Assembly (NCBI GenBank): GCA_963530515.1
Contig: CAUSEC010000023.1
Coordinates: forward strand, 1 to 64,000
DNA length: 64,000 nucleotides
From: CBFFRJ01 sp963530515
GTDB lineage: Bacteria > Pseudomonadota > Gammaproteobacteria > Enterobacterales > Enterobacteriaceae
Direction: 5' to 3'
Positions 51,068 through 60,289 of the stretch are shown piece by piece. Every line of letters starts with the position of its first letter. Positions within the stretch are counted from its first letter, which is position 1. A program made the translations under genes and the position numbers. The notes beneath the pieces were generated by a model. That model was not told where the DNA came from, ran no database searches, and was given only the letters and a program-made list of their open reading frames with translations.

Positions 51068-52018
51068 ATGCTGAGCGCATTTCAACTCGAAGATAATCGT
51101 TTAACCCGCCTCGAAGCTGATGAAATCAAGCACCTTGCCAGCTCTGTATGGGTTGATTTGGTCGAGCCGGACGATGACGAACGACAACGTGTGCAAACGG
51201 AACTTGGCCAGAATCTGGCAACACGCCCTGAACTGGAAGACATCGAAGCATCCGCCCGTTTCTTTGAAGACGAAGACGGTTTGCACATTCACTCCTTTTT
51301 CTTCTTTGAAGATGCTGAGGATCACGCCGGTAACTCCACCGTGGCGTTTACCATCCGTGAAGGTCGCTTGTTTACCCTGCGTGAGCGTGAGCTACCTGCG
51401 TTTCGCCTCTACCGTATGCGCGCCCGTAGCCAGGCCATGGTCGATGGTAATGCCTACGAATTGCTGCTGGATCTCTTTGAAACCAAAATCGAACAGCTGG
51501 CGGATGAAATAGAAAACATCTACAGCGATCTGGAAAAGCTGAGCCGCGTGATCATGGAAGGCCAGCAAGGTGATGAGTATGACGAAGCGCTCTCTACGCT
51601 GGCAGAACAGGAAGATATCGGCTGGAAGGTGCGTTTGTGTCTGATGGATACCCAACGCGCGCTGAACTTCCTGGTACGTAAAGCCCGTTTACCGGCGGGG
51701 CAGCTGGAGCAGGCGCGTGAAATCCTGCGCGATATCGAATCCCTGCTGCCGCACAACGAATCCCTGTTCCAGAAAGTAAACTTCCTGATGCAGGCGGCGA
51801 TGGGCTTTATCAACATCGAACAGAACCGGATCATCAAGATCTTCTCGGTGGTTTCCGTGGTGTTCCTGCCGCCGACGCTGGTGGCTTCAAGCTACGGGAT
51901 GAACTTTGAGTTTATGCCGGAACTGCACCTGACTTTTGGTTACCCCGGGGCGATTATTCTGATGATACTTGCCGGTCTCGCACCGTACCTCTACTTCAAA
52001 CGCCGCAACTGGCTCTAA
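51068..52018 (+). CDS. corA: Magnesium/cobalt transporter CorA
   Basis: This 316-residue pentameric channel is the main constitutive Mg2+ uptake system. A large acidic N-terminal cytoplasmic domain precedes two C-terminal membrane helices. The selectivity motif GMN is in ASSYGMNFEFMPELHL, and the basic end KRRNWL is conserved. The ATG at 51068 gives E. coli length; an upstream GTG at 51017 is not conserved. An out-of-frame ORF (51010-51096) overlaps its start. Confidence 0.97.
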   Translation: MLSAFQLEDNRLTRLEADEIKHLASSVWVDLVEPDDDERQRVQTELGQNLATRPELEDIEASARFFEDEDGLHIHSFFFFEDAEDHAGNSTVAFTIREGRLFTLRERELPAFRLYRMRARSQAMVDGNAYELLLDLFETKIEQLADEIENIYSDLEKLSRVIMEGQQGDEYDEALSTLAEQEDIGWKVRLCLMDTQRALNFLVRKARLPAGQLEQAREILRDIESLLPHNESLFQKVNFLMQAAMGFINIEQNRIIKIFSVVSVVFLPPTLVASSYGMNFEFMPELHLTFGYPGAIILMILAGLAPYLYFKRRNWL

Positions 52019-52027
52019 CGCCGTTTA

Positions 52028-52063
52028 ACCCCCGGTATGCAACACCTCACCGGGGGTGTTTCC
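52028..52063 (+). terminator. Terminator after corA
   Basis: ACCCCCGGT pairs with ACCGGGGGT around 12 nt, followed by GTTTCCCCC. A moderately convincing terminator, placed between corA and the convergent enolase-superfamily gene. Confidence 0.75.
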
Positions 52064-52070
52064 CCCAGAT

Positions 52071-53270
52071 TTACAACGCTGAGGTTCGGGTCATCGTATC
52101 CGGGCGGCTGCGTAATTTATCGCTCAGGGACGTTCCTAAACCATCGCCGGTTGGTGGCAGCAAATAACCGTTTTCAACGACCGGCAATGTGTCGACCAGG
52201 TTACCGTAGAAATCCGCCAGATAGGCGCGCACCACTTCCTGGAAAATCGCGTTATTACATGACAGCCCAAGGTGCAGAGAGGCCATCAACACCACCGGGC
52301 CGGTGCAGTCGTGCGGGGCAATAGGCTTCTGGTAAGCCTCGGCCAGCGCGGCGATTTTTTTGGCTTCGGTAATACCGCCACACCAGGACAGGTCGAGCAT
52401 CACATAATCCAGCGCGTCAGCGGCTAAGCAGTCGCGGAAGTTGCTCATGGTGGCCAGGGTTTCGCTGCCGCAGACCGGAATACCAGACAGACGGCGGTAA
52501 TCCGCCAGCCCTTGCGGTGAATCCATCTTGATGGGATCTTCTGCCCAGAAAATGTCGTACTGGCGCAGCTCACGGGAGATAGCCAGCGCGGCGGTGGTGT
52601 TCCATAGCGAGTGGAATTCACACATGACATCGATTTTGTCGCCCACCGCTTCGCGGATCTTTTTAAATGGCGCGATGGCTTTCTTGATGTCGCTGCTGCT
52701 GATGTACTGACCGTTGCTGGCCGCGGCAAAGCTGTCCACTGGCCAGATTTTCATCGCGCTAAAGCCTTCTTCAATCAGACTTTGTGCCAGCTCATCCGGG
52801 CACTCCAGGAAGGCCACCTGATCGTCGTAACGACCCTGCGGACGTTGTTCGCCCTGCGATAGCGTGCGGCGCTGTTCACCCTGGCTGTTGAAATTCACCC
52901 CGGCGCAGGTGTTGTAGGCGCGCATTTTGTCGTGACACAACCCGCCCAGTAGCTGCCAGACCGGCTTTTTCAGCGCTTTGCCCATCAAGTCCCACAACGC
53001 AATATCGATAGCTGAACAGGCGCGAGTCTCAACGCCAGAGCCGTTAAAGCCGAGGTAGCCACGCAGCAGCGTGCGGTTATGACGCTCCACGTTCAGCGCC
53101 TCCTGGCCCAGCAGCATCGGGGCAATAATCGAGTGGATGTACGCCTCTACCGCCTCCGCCCCACGGAAGGTTTCGCCCAGGCCCACCAGCCCTTCGTCGG
53201 TGTGAATTTCCACCCACAACAGGTTGGCATGCGCACGCACGCGGGTGGTTTCTATTTTCGTGATCTTCAT
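52071..53270 (-). CDS. Enolase-superfamily (mandelate racemase-like) sugar-acid dehydratase candidate
   Basis: This 399-residue protein has the enolase-superfamily capping domain (about residues 1-125) and a TIM-barrel. Likely metal ligands or catalytic residues are in VMCEFHSLWN, WAEDPI and CGSETLA, with a late catalytic histidine in IAPHDCTGPVV. The second-strand position reads AMKIWP rather than the usual KxK. This points to the mandelate racemase or sugar-acid dehydratase subgroups, but no substrate can be named. Start: AGGAG precedes ATG at 53270. The adjacent LacI-type gene upstream on the same strand is probably its regulator. E. coli K-12 has unrelated small genes here. Confidence 0.75.
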   Translation of the reverse strand: MKITKIETTRVRAHANLLWVEIHTDEGLVGLGETFRGAEAVEAYIHSIIAPMLLGQEALNVERHNRTLLRGYLGFNGSGVETRACSAIDIALWDLMGKALKKPVWQLLGGLCHDKMRAYNTCAGVNFNSQGEQRRTLSQGEQRPQGRYDDQVAFLECPDELAQSLIEEGFSAMKIWPVDSFAAASNGQYISSSDIKKAIAPFKKIREAVGDKIDVMCEFHSLWNTTAALAISRELRQYDIFWAEDPIKMDSPQGLADYRRLSGIPVCGSETLATMSNFRDCLAADALDYVMLDLSWCGGITEAKKIAALAEAYQKPIAPHDCTGPVVLMASLHLGLSCNNAIFQEVVRAYLADFYGNLVDTLPVVENGYLLPPTGDGLGTSLSDKLRSRPDTMTRTSAL

Positions 53271-53325
53271 AAGTGCCTGTCTCCTGGTGTGATTTTTTAT
53301 TCTTTAATAATCATTTAGTTATAAA

Positions 53326-53341
53326 ATGGTAGCGCATTCAT
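53326..53341. promoter_or_regulatory. Candidate LacI-type operator
   Basis: ATGGTAGCGCATTCAT is a 16-bp near-palindrome centred on GC, the usual shape of LacI/GalR-family operators. It directly abuts a minus-strand TATAAC (a likely -10 box) upstream of the enolase-superfamily gene. Repression by the neighbouring LacI-type protein is the simple reading (inference). Confidence 0.5.
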
Positions 53342-53436
53342 TTTATATAAGGCTGAACCGATGATGGCGCACAGACAAGCGCAGGATCGCCAAAATGCGA
53401 TCCCACTTACAAAAACAGGCTAAAGGATTTGAAGGA

Positions 53437-54462
53437 TTAAGGTGTTTGCGTGCGGGTCGAAAGACGGTCGACGAGGGTAAAGCCGATATCGTCATTGACG
53501 GTATCGTAGTCGCCATTTTTCAGGCGGCGCAGCAGGGCGGTTGCGGCCCGTTGTCCGATATGCTTGCCGTCAATGCGCACCGTGGAAAGCGGAGGGAAGG
53601 TGTGGGCGGCGAAGTTCATATCTCCGAAACCAAATACCGAAACCTGCTCTGGCACGTTCAGGTGGCGGCTTGCCGCTTCGGTAAGCACGCCGTGCGCTAT
53701 GGTGTCGGAGGTGCAGACCACTACGCGCGGTGTGCTGTCGGCATCCAGAATGTGCGTCAGCCCCTCGCGTCCCTGTTCGAGAGCAGGCAGCCCACTAAAG
53801 CTCTGGTGAATGATGTCGGTGATGCCGTGAGCCTGTAGCGTTTCCAGAAACACACGCGCACGCAATTTACCGCGCGGATCGTCAACGGAGAGCAGGGCAA
53901 AATGGCGATAGCCCTGGCCCACCAGATGGTTGGCAACGCTGCGTCCCACTTCTTCGTGAGAGAACCCCACCAGCATGTCGATGGGGGAATCGCTGATATC
54001 CCAGGTCTCCACCACCGGAACGCCGGTGGCGCGCAGGCGCTTACGGCTGGGCTCGGTGTGCACCGTCCCGGTCAGGATAATGCCATCCGGGCGGCGGCTG
54101 AGAATAACGTCCAGCAGTTCCTGCTCCTGCTGCGCTTCATACCCGGAGATACCGAGCAGCACCTGGTAGCCGTTGGCCGCCAGTTGCTCGGCAATCGCCT
54201 GAAAGGTGTCTGAAAAGATGGGGTTGGTGAGCATGGGCACCAGCACGGCCACCAGACGGCTGCGATTGGACGCCAGCGCGCCGGCGTTCTGGTTGGGCAC
54301 AAAACCCGTCTCTTCAATGACTTTCAGCACCCGGTTACGCGTGGACTCTTTGACCTGCTCCGGCTGATTCAGCACGCGAGACACCGTGATCGGGGCAACA
54401 TTGGCCATTTTCGCGACATCTGCGATGCGAAGTCCTGGAACGGCCTGCTTACGGGTTGGCAT
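53437..54462 (-). CDS. LacI-family transcriptional regulator
   Basis: This 341-residue regulator has the N-terminal headpiece LRIADVAKMANVAPITVSRVLNQPEQV, the hinge helix region NAGALASNRS and a periplasmic-binding-protein-like sugar-binding domain. It is close in look to the GntR/IdnR group that senses gluconate-type sugar acids. It lies 166 bp upstream of the enolase-superfamily gene on the same strand, implying local control of sugar-acid catabolism. There is no transporter in the pair. Confidence 0.85.
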   Translation of the reverse strand: MPTRKQAVPGLRIADVAKMANVAPITVSRVLNQPEQVKESTRNRVLKVIEETGFVPNQNAGALASNRSRLVAVLVPMLTNPIFSDTFQAIAEQLAANGYQVLLGISGYEAQQEQELLDVILSRRPDGIILTGTVHTEPSRKRLRATGVPVVETWDISDSPIDMLVGFSHEEVGRSVANHLVGQGYRHFALLSVDDPRGKLRARVFLETLQAHGITDIIHQSFSGLPALEQGREGLTHILDADSTPRVVVCTSDTIAHGVLTEAASRHLNVPEQVSVFGFGDMNFAAHTFPPLSTVRIDGKHIGQRAATALLRRLKNGDYDTVNDDIGFTLVDRLSTRTQTP

Positions 54463-54506
54463 ACAACGTCCACCAGTGAGAAACGGTTGAATGAGTAGGG
54501 TCTATC

Positions 54507-55394
54507 TTATCGACCGCGGCGTTGGGTATACAGCGCATCGACAACGAAAACCGCCAGCGCGACCCAAATAAACGCAAAGGTCACCATTTTGTCAGCACCC
54601 GGATGTTCGTCATAGAAGACCACTGCCAGCAGGAACATCAGCGTCGGGCCGATGTACTGGAAGAAGCCAAGCGTGGACAGACGCAGGCGGGTTGCTGCTC
54701 CCGTAAAGCAGAGTAACGGGATGGTGGTCACTACCCCTGCGGCCATCAACAACAGATTGAGCGACCAGCTATTTTGCGACATATGACTGGTGGCGCTATC
54801 GGCAATGCCAAACAGCCAGACAGCGGCAATGGGAAGTAACCAGAGTGTTTCAATCAACATACCGGTTTGTGCATCAACGGCGATTTTCTTACGGATGAGA
54901 CCATAAAAGGCAAAGCTGAAGGCCAGCCCTAACGAGATGATGGGCAGAGAGCCGAAGGCCCACAACTGCACAAGCACGCCGGTTGCCGCCAGAATCACCG
55001 CCGCCCATTGCATGCGGCGAAAACGCTCTTTGAGGAACAGCATTCCCAGCAAAATATTCACCAGCGGGTTGATGAAGTAGCCGAGACTCGCTTCCAGCAG
55101 GTGATGGTTATTCACTGACCAGATAAACAGCAGCCAGTTACCGCCGATCAGCACCGCAGAGAGGGCCAGCAAAAAGAGTTTTTTTGGCAGCTTTAAGAGC
55201 TTTTTAACCTGCGACCACTGACGGCTGACACTTATCAGCGCGATCATGAAGAAAAAGGACCAGATGATGCGATGTGTCAGGATCTCATCGGCAGGAACGT
55301 ACCCGATCACTTTGAAATAGGCTGGCGCGACGCCCCAAATAAAATATGCCGCGAGGGCAAGCAGTACCCCTTGTCGCGTCTGTTTTGCATCCAT
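54507..55394 (-). CDS. rarD: EamA/DMT-family protein RarD
   Basis: This 295-residue drug/metabolite transporter has ten hydrophobic segments with two EamA repeats. The E. coli homologue RarD (296 residues) is named for chloramphenicol resistance in related bacteria; its natural substrate is unknown. It lies 51 bp downstream of yigI on the same strand, as in E. coli. Confidence 0.93.
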   Translation of the reverse strand: MDAKQTRQGVLLALAAYFIWGVAPAYFKVIGYVPADEILTHRIIWSFFFMIALISVSRQWSQVKKLLKLPKKLFLLALSAVLIGGNWLLFIWSVNNHHLLEASLGYFINPLVNILLGMLFLKERFRRMQWAAVILAATGVLVQLWAFGSLPIISLGLAFSFAFYGLIRKKIAVDAQTGMLIETLWLLPIAAVWLFGIADSATSHMSQNSWSLNLLLMAAGVVTTIPLLCFTGAATRLRLSTLGFFQYIGPTLMFLLAVVFYDEHPGADKMVTFAFIWVALAVFVVDALYTQRRGR

Positions 55395-55445
55395 GTCAGT
55401 GAACCCGTTGCTGAAAAGTGACGCTACTTTACCTGATTTTGTGAC

Positions 55446-55913
55446 TCAACCCACCATATAGGTCGCTGTCGCGCTGGCGATATACACCTGCTCCTCGTTA
55501 TGCAACTCCACGCGGGCGACGGCCACTTTGTTGCCCGCTCGCAGCAAACTGCTGCTGGCGGTGAAGCGGTTGCCGCGACCAGGGCGTAAATAGTCCACGC
55601 GTAAATCGATGGTGCCCATGCGCGATAAGCGGGTACGCAGTTCATCTTCGGTGAGGGTGTCGTGACGGGTGAGCGTGCTGCCCACGCAAACCAGCCCGGC
55701 GGCGACGTCGAGGGCCGACGCGATAACACCGCCATGGAGAATACTCTGCGCCCAGTTTCCCACCATCATCGGCTGGTTATTAAAACTGAGTTCGGCGAAC
55801 TCTTTTTCGTAGCGAATCAGCTCCAGCCCGAGTGCGCGGTTAAACGGCATGTGATAAACAAAAATCTCGCCCACCAGTTTGAGTGCGGCATCGGCTGTGA
55901 GAATGGCTGACAT
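55446..55913 (-). CDS. yigI: Hotdog-fold thioesterase YigI
   Basis: This 155-residue PaaI-type thioesterase has the active-site segment SILHGGVIASALDVAAG and the strand RVDYLRPGRG. E. coli YigI is a medium- and long-chain acyl-CoA thioesterase. The start at 55913 (MSAILTA) matches E. coli length; ATG at 55928 would add five residues. Divergent from pldA. Confidence 0.92.
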   Translation of the reverse strand: MSAILTADAALKLVGEIFVYHMPFNRALGLELIRYEKEFAELSFNNQPMMVGNWAQSILHGGVIASALDVAAGLVCVGSTLTRHDTLTEDELRTRLSRMGTIDLRVDYLRPGRGNRFTASSSLLRAGNKVAVARVELHNEEQVYIASATATYMVG

Positions 55914-56073
55914 AAAGGCTTTATCCATAAAGTTAATGAAATGTTGATTTTATGCCTCTAAATTGTTGATTGCCAGTTTCGGACAGGATACCTGCGCAGT
56001 ACTTTAATAAATCTGTAGAATGGGCGACGTTAAAATATTCAGTTCAACAACATTGTTCAGGGGAAGAGAGCCG

Positions 56074-56949
56074 ATGCGGACGTTTCTGGGTTGGTTTGTG
56101 GCAGTGTGTCTGCTGCCTTTTGCAGCATTTGCGCAGGAAGCGACAGTAAAAGAAGTTCACGATGCGCCCGCGGTGCGCGGCAGTATTATCGCCAATTTAC
56201 TGCAGGAGCATGATAATCCGTTCACGCTCTATCCGTATGAGTCGAACTACCTGCTTTATACCTATACGAGCGACATGAACAAAGAAGCGATTCGCTCTTA
56301 TAGCTGGTCTGACGAAGCCCGTAAGGATGAAGTGAAATTCCAGCTCAGCCTGGCGTTCCCTTTATGGCGCGGTATTGTCGGGCCAAATTCCGTTCTTGGC
56401 GCGTCTTACACGCAAAAATCCTGGTGGCAGCTATCTAACACCAAGGAACCTGCTTCTTCGCCGTTCCGTGAAACCAACTACGAACCGCAGCTGTTCCTGG
56501 GTTTTGCGACCGACTACAGCTTTGCAGGCTGGACGCTGCGTGACATGGAGTTTGGTTTCAACCACGATTCCAACGGTCGCTCTGATCCCACTTCGCGCAG
56601 CTGGAACCGCCTCTATACCCGCCTGATGGCCCAAAACGGTAACTGGCTGGTGGAACTGAAACCCTGGTACGTAGTGGGAGATACCAACGATAACCCGGAT
56701 ATCACCAAGTACATGGGCCATTACCAGATGCGCGTTGGCTATCAGTTGGGTGATGCTATCTTCAGCGTGAAAGGCCAGTACAACTGGAACACTGGCTACG
56801 GTGGCGCGGAGATGGGCGTGAGTTATCCGATTACCAAACATGTTCGCTTCTACACCCAGGTGTACAGCGGTTATGGCGAGTCGTTGATTGACTACAATTA
56901 CAATCAGACGCGTGTGGGTGTTGGCGTAATGCTCAACGATCTGTTTTAA
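56074..56949 (+). CDS. pldA: Outer membrane phospholipase A
   Basis: This 291-residue protein has a signal peptide cleaved after AFA (residue 20) and a 12-stranded beta barrel. The catalytic His and Ser lie in FNHDSNGRSDP, with the supporting Asn in RSWNRLYTR. It hydrolyses phospholipids misplaced in the outer leaflet and is activated by dimerisation with Ca2+. It is two residues longer than E. coli, from a small insertion near NTKEPASSPFRE. It ends in F, as outer membrane proteins do. Confidence 0.96.
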   Translation: MRTFLGWFVAVCLLPFAAFAQEATVKEVHDAPAVRGSIIANLLQEHDNPFTLYPYESNYLLYTYTSDMNKEAIRSYSWSDEARKDEVKFQLSLAFPLWRGIVGPNSVLGASYTQKSWWQLSNTKEPASSPFRETNYEPQLFLGFATDYSFAGWTLRDMEFGFNHDSNGRSDPTSRSWNRLYTRLMAQNGNWLVELKPWYVVGDTNDNPDITKYMGHYQMRVGYQLGDAIFSVKGQYNWNTGYGGAEMGVSYPITKHVRFYTQVYSGYGESLIDYNYNQTRVGVGVMLNDLF

Positions 56950-56967
56950 GCATTGCAGTTTCATGAG

Positions 56968-56996
56968 CAGGCGCTGAAAATAGCGCCTGTTTTTTT
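56968..56996 (+). terminator. Terminator after pldA
   Basis: CAGGCGCT pairs with AGCGCCTG around GAAAAT, followed by seven T. It lies 21 bp before recQ, so recQ needs its own promoter or readthrough. Confidence 0.93.
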
Positions 56997-57016
56997 GCGG
57001 GTGAATGGGGTTACGT

Positions 57017-58843
57017 GTGGCGCAGGCGGAAGTATTGAATCTGGAATCGGCAGCTTTACAGGTTTTACGTGAAACCTTTGGCTACCAGCAGTTCCGTCCG
57101 GGCCAACTGGATATTATCGACACGGCGCTCGCCGGTCGTGACTGCCTGGTGGTGATGCCCACCGGTGGTGGCAAATCCCTCTGTTATCAAATTCCGGCGC
57201 TGATCCTCCCTGGATTGACCGTGGTGGTTTCTCCGCTGATTTCACTGATGAAAGATCAGGTCGACCAGCTGCTTGCCAACGGCGTAGCGGCGGCGTGCCT
57301 GAATTCAACCCAAACCCGCGAGCAGCAGCTTGAGGTGATGACGGGATGCCGAACCGGGCAGGTTCGTCTGCTGTATATCGCCCCTGAACGCCTGATGCTC
57401 GACAATTTCCTTGAACAACTTCGCCACTGGAACCTCACCCTGCTCGCGGTGGACGAAGCGCACTGTATCTCTCAGTGGGGCCACGATTTCCGCCCGGAAT
57501 ACGCCGCACTGGGTCAGTTGCGTCAGTATCTGCCAGCCGTTCCCTTTATGGCGCTCACCGCCACGGCGGACGACACCACGCGGGCGGACATCGTGCGTTT
57601 GCTGGGACTTAACGATCCGCTGATTCAAATCAACAGCTTCGATCGGCCAAACATCCGCTACATGCTGATGGAGAAGTTCAAGCCACTCGATCAGCTCCTG
57701 CGCTATGTGCACGACCAGCGCGGCAAATCCGGGATTATTTACTGCAACAGCCGTGCGAAGGTGGAAGACACCGCCGCGCGCCTGCAAAGCCGTGGTTTTA
57801 GCGCCGGTGCCTACCACGCGGGGCTGGAGAACAGCGTGCGCGCCAGCGTGCAGGAAAAATTCCAGCGTGATGATTTGCAGATAGTGGTCGCCACCGTCGC
57901 CTTCGGGATGGGCATCAATAAACCCAACGTGCGTTTTGTGGTCCATTTCGACATTCCACGCAATATCGAATCCTACTACCAGGAAACCGGGCGTGCCGGG
58001 CGTGACGGATTGCCGGCGGAGGCGATGCTGTTTTATGCGCCCGAGGACATGGCTTGGCTGCGCCGTTGCCTGGAAGAGAAGCCTGCCGGACAGTTGCAGG
58101 ACATTGAGCGCCACAAGCTGAACGCGATGGGCGCCTTTGCCGAGGCGCAAACCTGTCGCCGTCTGGTGCTGCTCAACTACTTTGGCGAGGGGCGCCAGGA
58201 AGCCTGCGGTAACTGCGATGTGTGCCTTGATCCGCCAAAACAGTACGATGGCCTGAACGATGCGCAAATTGCGTTATCCACCATTGGCCGTGTGAATCAG
58301 CGTTTCGGGATGGGTTATGTCGTGGAAGTGCTTCGTGGCGCGAATAACCAGCGCATCCGCGAGCTTGGGCACGATAAGCTTAAAGTCTATGGCATGGGGC
58401 GCGATAAGAGCCACGAGCATTGGGTCAGCGTGATTCGCCAGTTGATTCATTTGGGGCTGGTGACGCAGAACATCGCTCAGCACTCGTCTTTACAGATGAC
58501 GGATGCCGCGCGTCCGGTGCTGCGTGCGGAAGTGCCGTTGCAGCTCGCGGTGCCACGCGTGGTGGCGCTGAAATCCCGGGTGATGCAAAAAGCGGCGGTC
58601 GGTAACTATGACCGTAAGCTCTTCGCGAAGCTGCGCAAACTGCGTAAAGCGATGGCCGATGAAAACAACGTCCCGCCGTATGTGGTCTTCAACGATGCAA
58701 CGCTCATCGAAATGGCGGAGCAGATGCCAGTGACGCCTGGCGAAATGCTCGGCGTGAACGGTGTGGGCGTGCGTAAGCTTGAGCGCTTCGGCCAGGAGTT
58801 CATGGCATTGATTCGTGCCCACGTCGACGGTGATGATGAGTAG
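57017..58843 (+). CDS. recQ: ATP-dependent DNA helicase RecQ
   Basis: This 608-residue 3'-5' helicase acts in the RecF recombination pathway and in suppressing illegitimate recombination. Domains are the helicase core with MPTGGGKS and VDEAHCISQWGHDFRPEY, a zinc-binding segment ending in EACGNCDVC, a winged helix, and a C-terminal HRDC domain. The GTG start at 57017 gives the conserved MAQAEVLNLES and has GGGG 6 nt upstream. One residue shorter than E. coli. Confidence 0.96.
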   Translation: MAQAEVLNLESAALQVLRETFGYQQFRPGQLDIIDTALAGRDCLVVMPTGGGKSLCYQIPALILPGLTVVVSPLISLMKDQVDQLLANGVAAACLNSTQTREQQLEVMTGCRTGQVRLLYIAPERLMLDNFLEQLRHWNLTLLAVDEAHCISQWGHDFRPEYAALGQLRQYLPAVPFMALTATADDTTRADIVRLLGLNDPLIQINSFDRPNIRYMLMEKFKPLDQLLRYVHDQRGKSGIIYCNSRAKVEDTAARLQSRGFSAGAYHAGLENSVRASVQEKFQRDDLQIVVATVAFGMGINKPNVRFVVHFDIPRNIESYYQETGRAGRDGLPAEAMLFYAPEDMAWLRRCLEEKPAGQLQDIERHKLNAMGAFAEAQTCRRLVLLNYFGEGRQEACGNCDVCLDPPKQYDGLNDAQIALSTIGRVNQRFGMGYVVEVLRGANNQRIRELGHDKLKVYGMGRDKSHEHWVSVIRQLIHLGLVTQNIAQHSSLQMTDAARPVLRAEVPLQLAVPRVVALKSRVMQKAAVGNYDRKLFAKLRKLRKAMADENNVPPYVVFNDATLIEMAEQMPVTPGEMLGVNGVGVRKLERFGQEFMALIRAHVDGDDE

Positions 58844-58904
58844 CCAGTTCCAACGAAAAGTGCCAGGATAGTTACCCACTTTATTATTTTCTCGCGAGTT
58901 AACC

Positions 58905-59525
58905 ATGTTAATGCTGTTTCTCACCGTCGCCCTGGTGCACATTGTGGCGTTAATGAGCCCCGGCCCGGACTTCTTCTTTGTGTCGCAAACCGCCGTCAGC
59001 CGTTCCCGTAAAGAAGCGATGATGGGCGTACTCGGCATTACCACAGGCGTGATGGTGTGGGCGGCGGTTGCGCTGCTCGGCCTGAACCTGATCCTGGCGA
59101 AAATGGCCTGGCTGCACAGCATTATCATGGTCGGCGGCGGCCTGTATCTGTGCTGGATGGGCTATCAGATGCTGCGCGGCGCGTTGAAAAAAGAAGAGAA
59201 AAAAGCGCAAGAGCCTCAGGTGGAACTGGCGACCAGCGGACGTAGCTTTATGAAAGGCCTGCTGACGAACCTCGCGAACCCGAAAGCGATTATTTACTTT
59301 GGCTCCGTTTTTTCTCTCTTCGTCGGGGACAGTGTCGGTACGGGCGCGCGTTGGGGCATTTTCTTGCTGATTGTTGTGGAAACCTTTGCCTGGTTTACCG
59401 TGGTGGCAAGCCTGTTTGCCTTACCGGCGATGCGTCGCGGGTATCAGCGTCTGGCGAAGTGGATTGACGGTTTTGCCGGTGCGCTGTTTGCTGGTTTCGG
59501 CATTCATCTGATCATTTCACGCTAA
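58905..59525 (+). CDS. rhtC: Threonine efflux protein RhtC
   Basis: This 206-residue LysE/RhtB-family exporter has about six membrane segments and the N-terminal motif SPGPDFFFV. In E. coli, RhtC exports threonine. It stands 61 bp after recQ and is convergent with its paralogue rhtB, with a REP hairpin between them. Confidence 0.95.
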   Translation: MLMLFLTVALVHIVALMSPGPDFFFVSQTAVSRSRKEAMMGVLGITTGVMVWAAVALLGLNLILAKMAWLHSIIMVGGGLYLCWMGYQMLRGALKKEEKKAQEPQVELATSGRSFMKGLLTNLANPKAIIYFGSVFSLFVGDSVGTGARWGIFLLIVVETFAWFTVVASLFALPAMRRGYQRLAKWIDGFAGALFAGFGIHLIISR

Positions 59526-59533
59526 TTCTCATG

Positions 59534-59555
59534 CCGGATGGCGCCTGCCATCCGG
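59534..59555. repeat. REP element between rhtC and rhtB
   Basis: CCGGATGGC pairs with GCCATCCGG around GCCT. A single short REP-type palindrome between convergent genes, of the same family as the pair after cyaA. Confidence 0.8.
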
Positions 59556-59563
59556 TCATCTCT

Positions 59564-60184
59564 TCAGGCATGTCTTGCCGATGCCAGCAGTGCTCCCACC
59601 AGCATAAACAGCGAACCAAACACCTTATTCAACGCCTTCATCTGATGCGGTCCTTTGATCCAGCCGGCAATACGCTGCGCGAGCGTGGCATAGCCAATCA
59701 TCACGATGATATCGACCACAATGGTGGTGACGCCCAGCACCACGTACTGCATGATTTGCGGCTGTTGCGGCACGATGAACTGCGGGAACAGCGCTGCCAG
59801 GAAGACGATACTTTTGGGGTTAGTGAGATTCACAAACACCGCCCGTTTGAACAGGTGTGTGCGTGACTGGGTTTGGGCAAGCGTGTTCAGGTCAATGGCC
59901 CCGGCCGCACGCCACTGCTGAATGCCAAGCCAAATCAGATAGGCCGCACCGGCCCATTTCAGCACTTCAAATGCCAGTACCGAACGGGAGAAGAGGGTGC
60001 CCAGACCCACGCCCACGAGCACAATATGAATGCCTAAGCCGGTTTGTAGCCCGGCAATGGACGCCGCTGCGCCGCGATAGCCGTGGCTTATCGAAGTGGT
60101 CATGGTGTTGATCGCCCCGGAACCGGGCGACAGGCTGAGGATTATGGACGTCAGCAGATACGCGAACCACCACTCGAAGGTCAT
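59564..60184 (-). CDS. rhtB: Homoserine/homoserine-lactone efflux protein RhtB
   Basis: This 206-residue LysE/RhtB-family exporter has six hydrophobic segments and the motif SPGSGAINTM. In E. coli, RhtB exports homoserine and homoserine lactone. It is divergent from pldB, with 105 bp between the starts. Confidence 0.95.
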   Translation of the reverse strand: MTFEWWFAYLLTSIILSLSPGSGAINTMTTSISHGYRGAAASIAGLQTGLGIHIVLVGVGLGTLFSRSVLAFEVLKWAGAAYLIWLGIQQWRAAGAIDLNTLAQTQSRTHLFKRAVFVNLTNPKSIVFLAALFPQFIVPQQPQIMQYVVLGVTTIVVDIIVMIGYATLAQRIAGWIKGPHQMKALNKVFGSLFMLVGALLASARHA

Positions 60185-60289
60185 GAGAAACTCCCTGATT
60201 GTCTGTTTTTATGCCACAATACGCTATTGTCCGCAGAAGTTGCTATAGGTCACAAAAACGTTTTTACCGCGCAAGTGAGGGCGTACCCG

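Noticed and set aside
51010..51096. A 28-codon ORF overlapping the corA start, considered as the main corA leader peptide.
   Set aside because: It lacks a ribosome-binding site; the 18-codon ORF at 50858 has a better one and fits the RNA fold. I keep it only as a secondary possibility.
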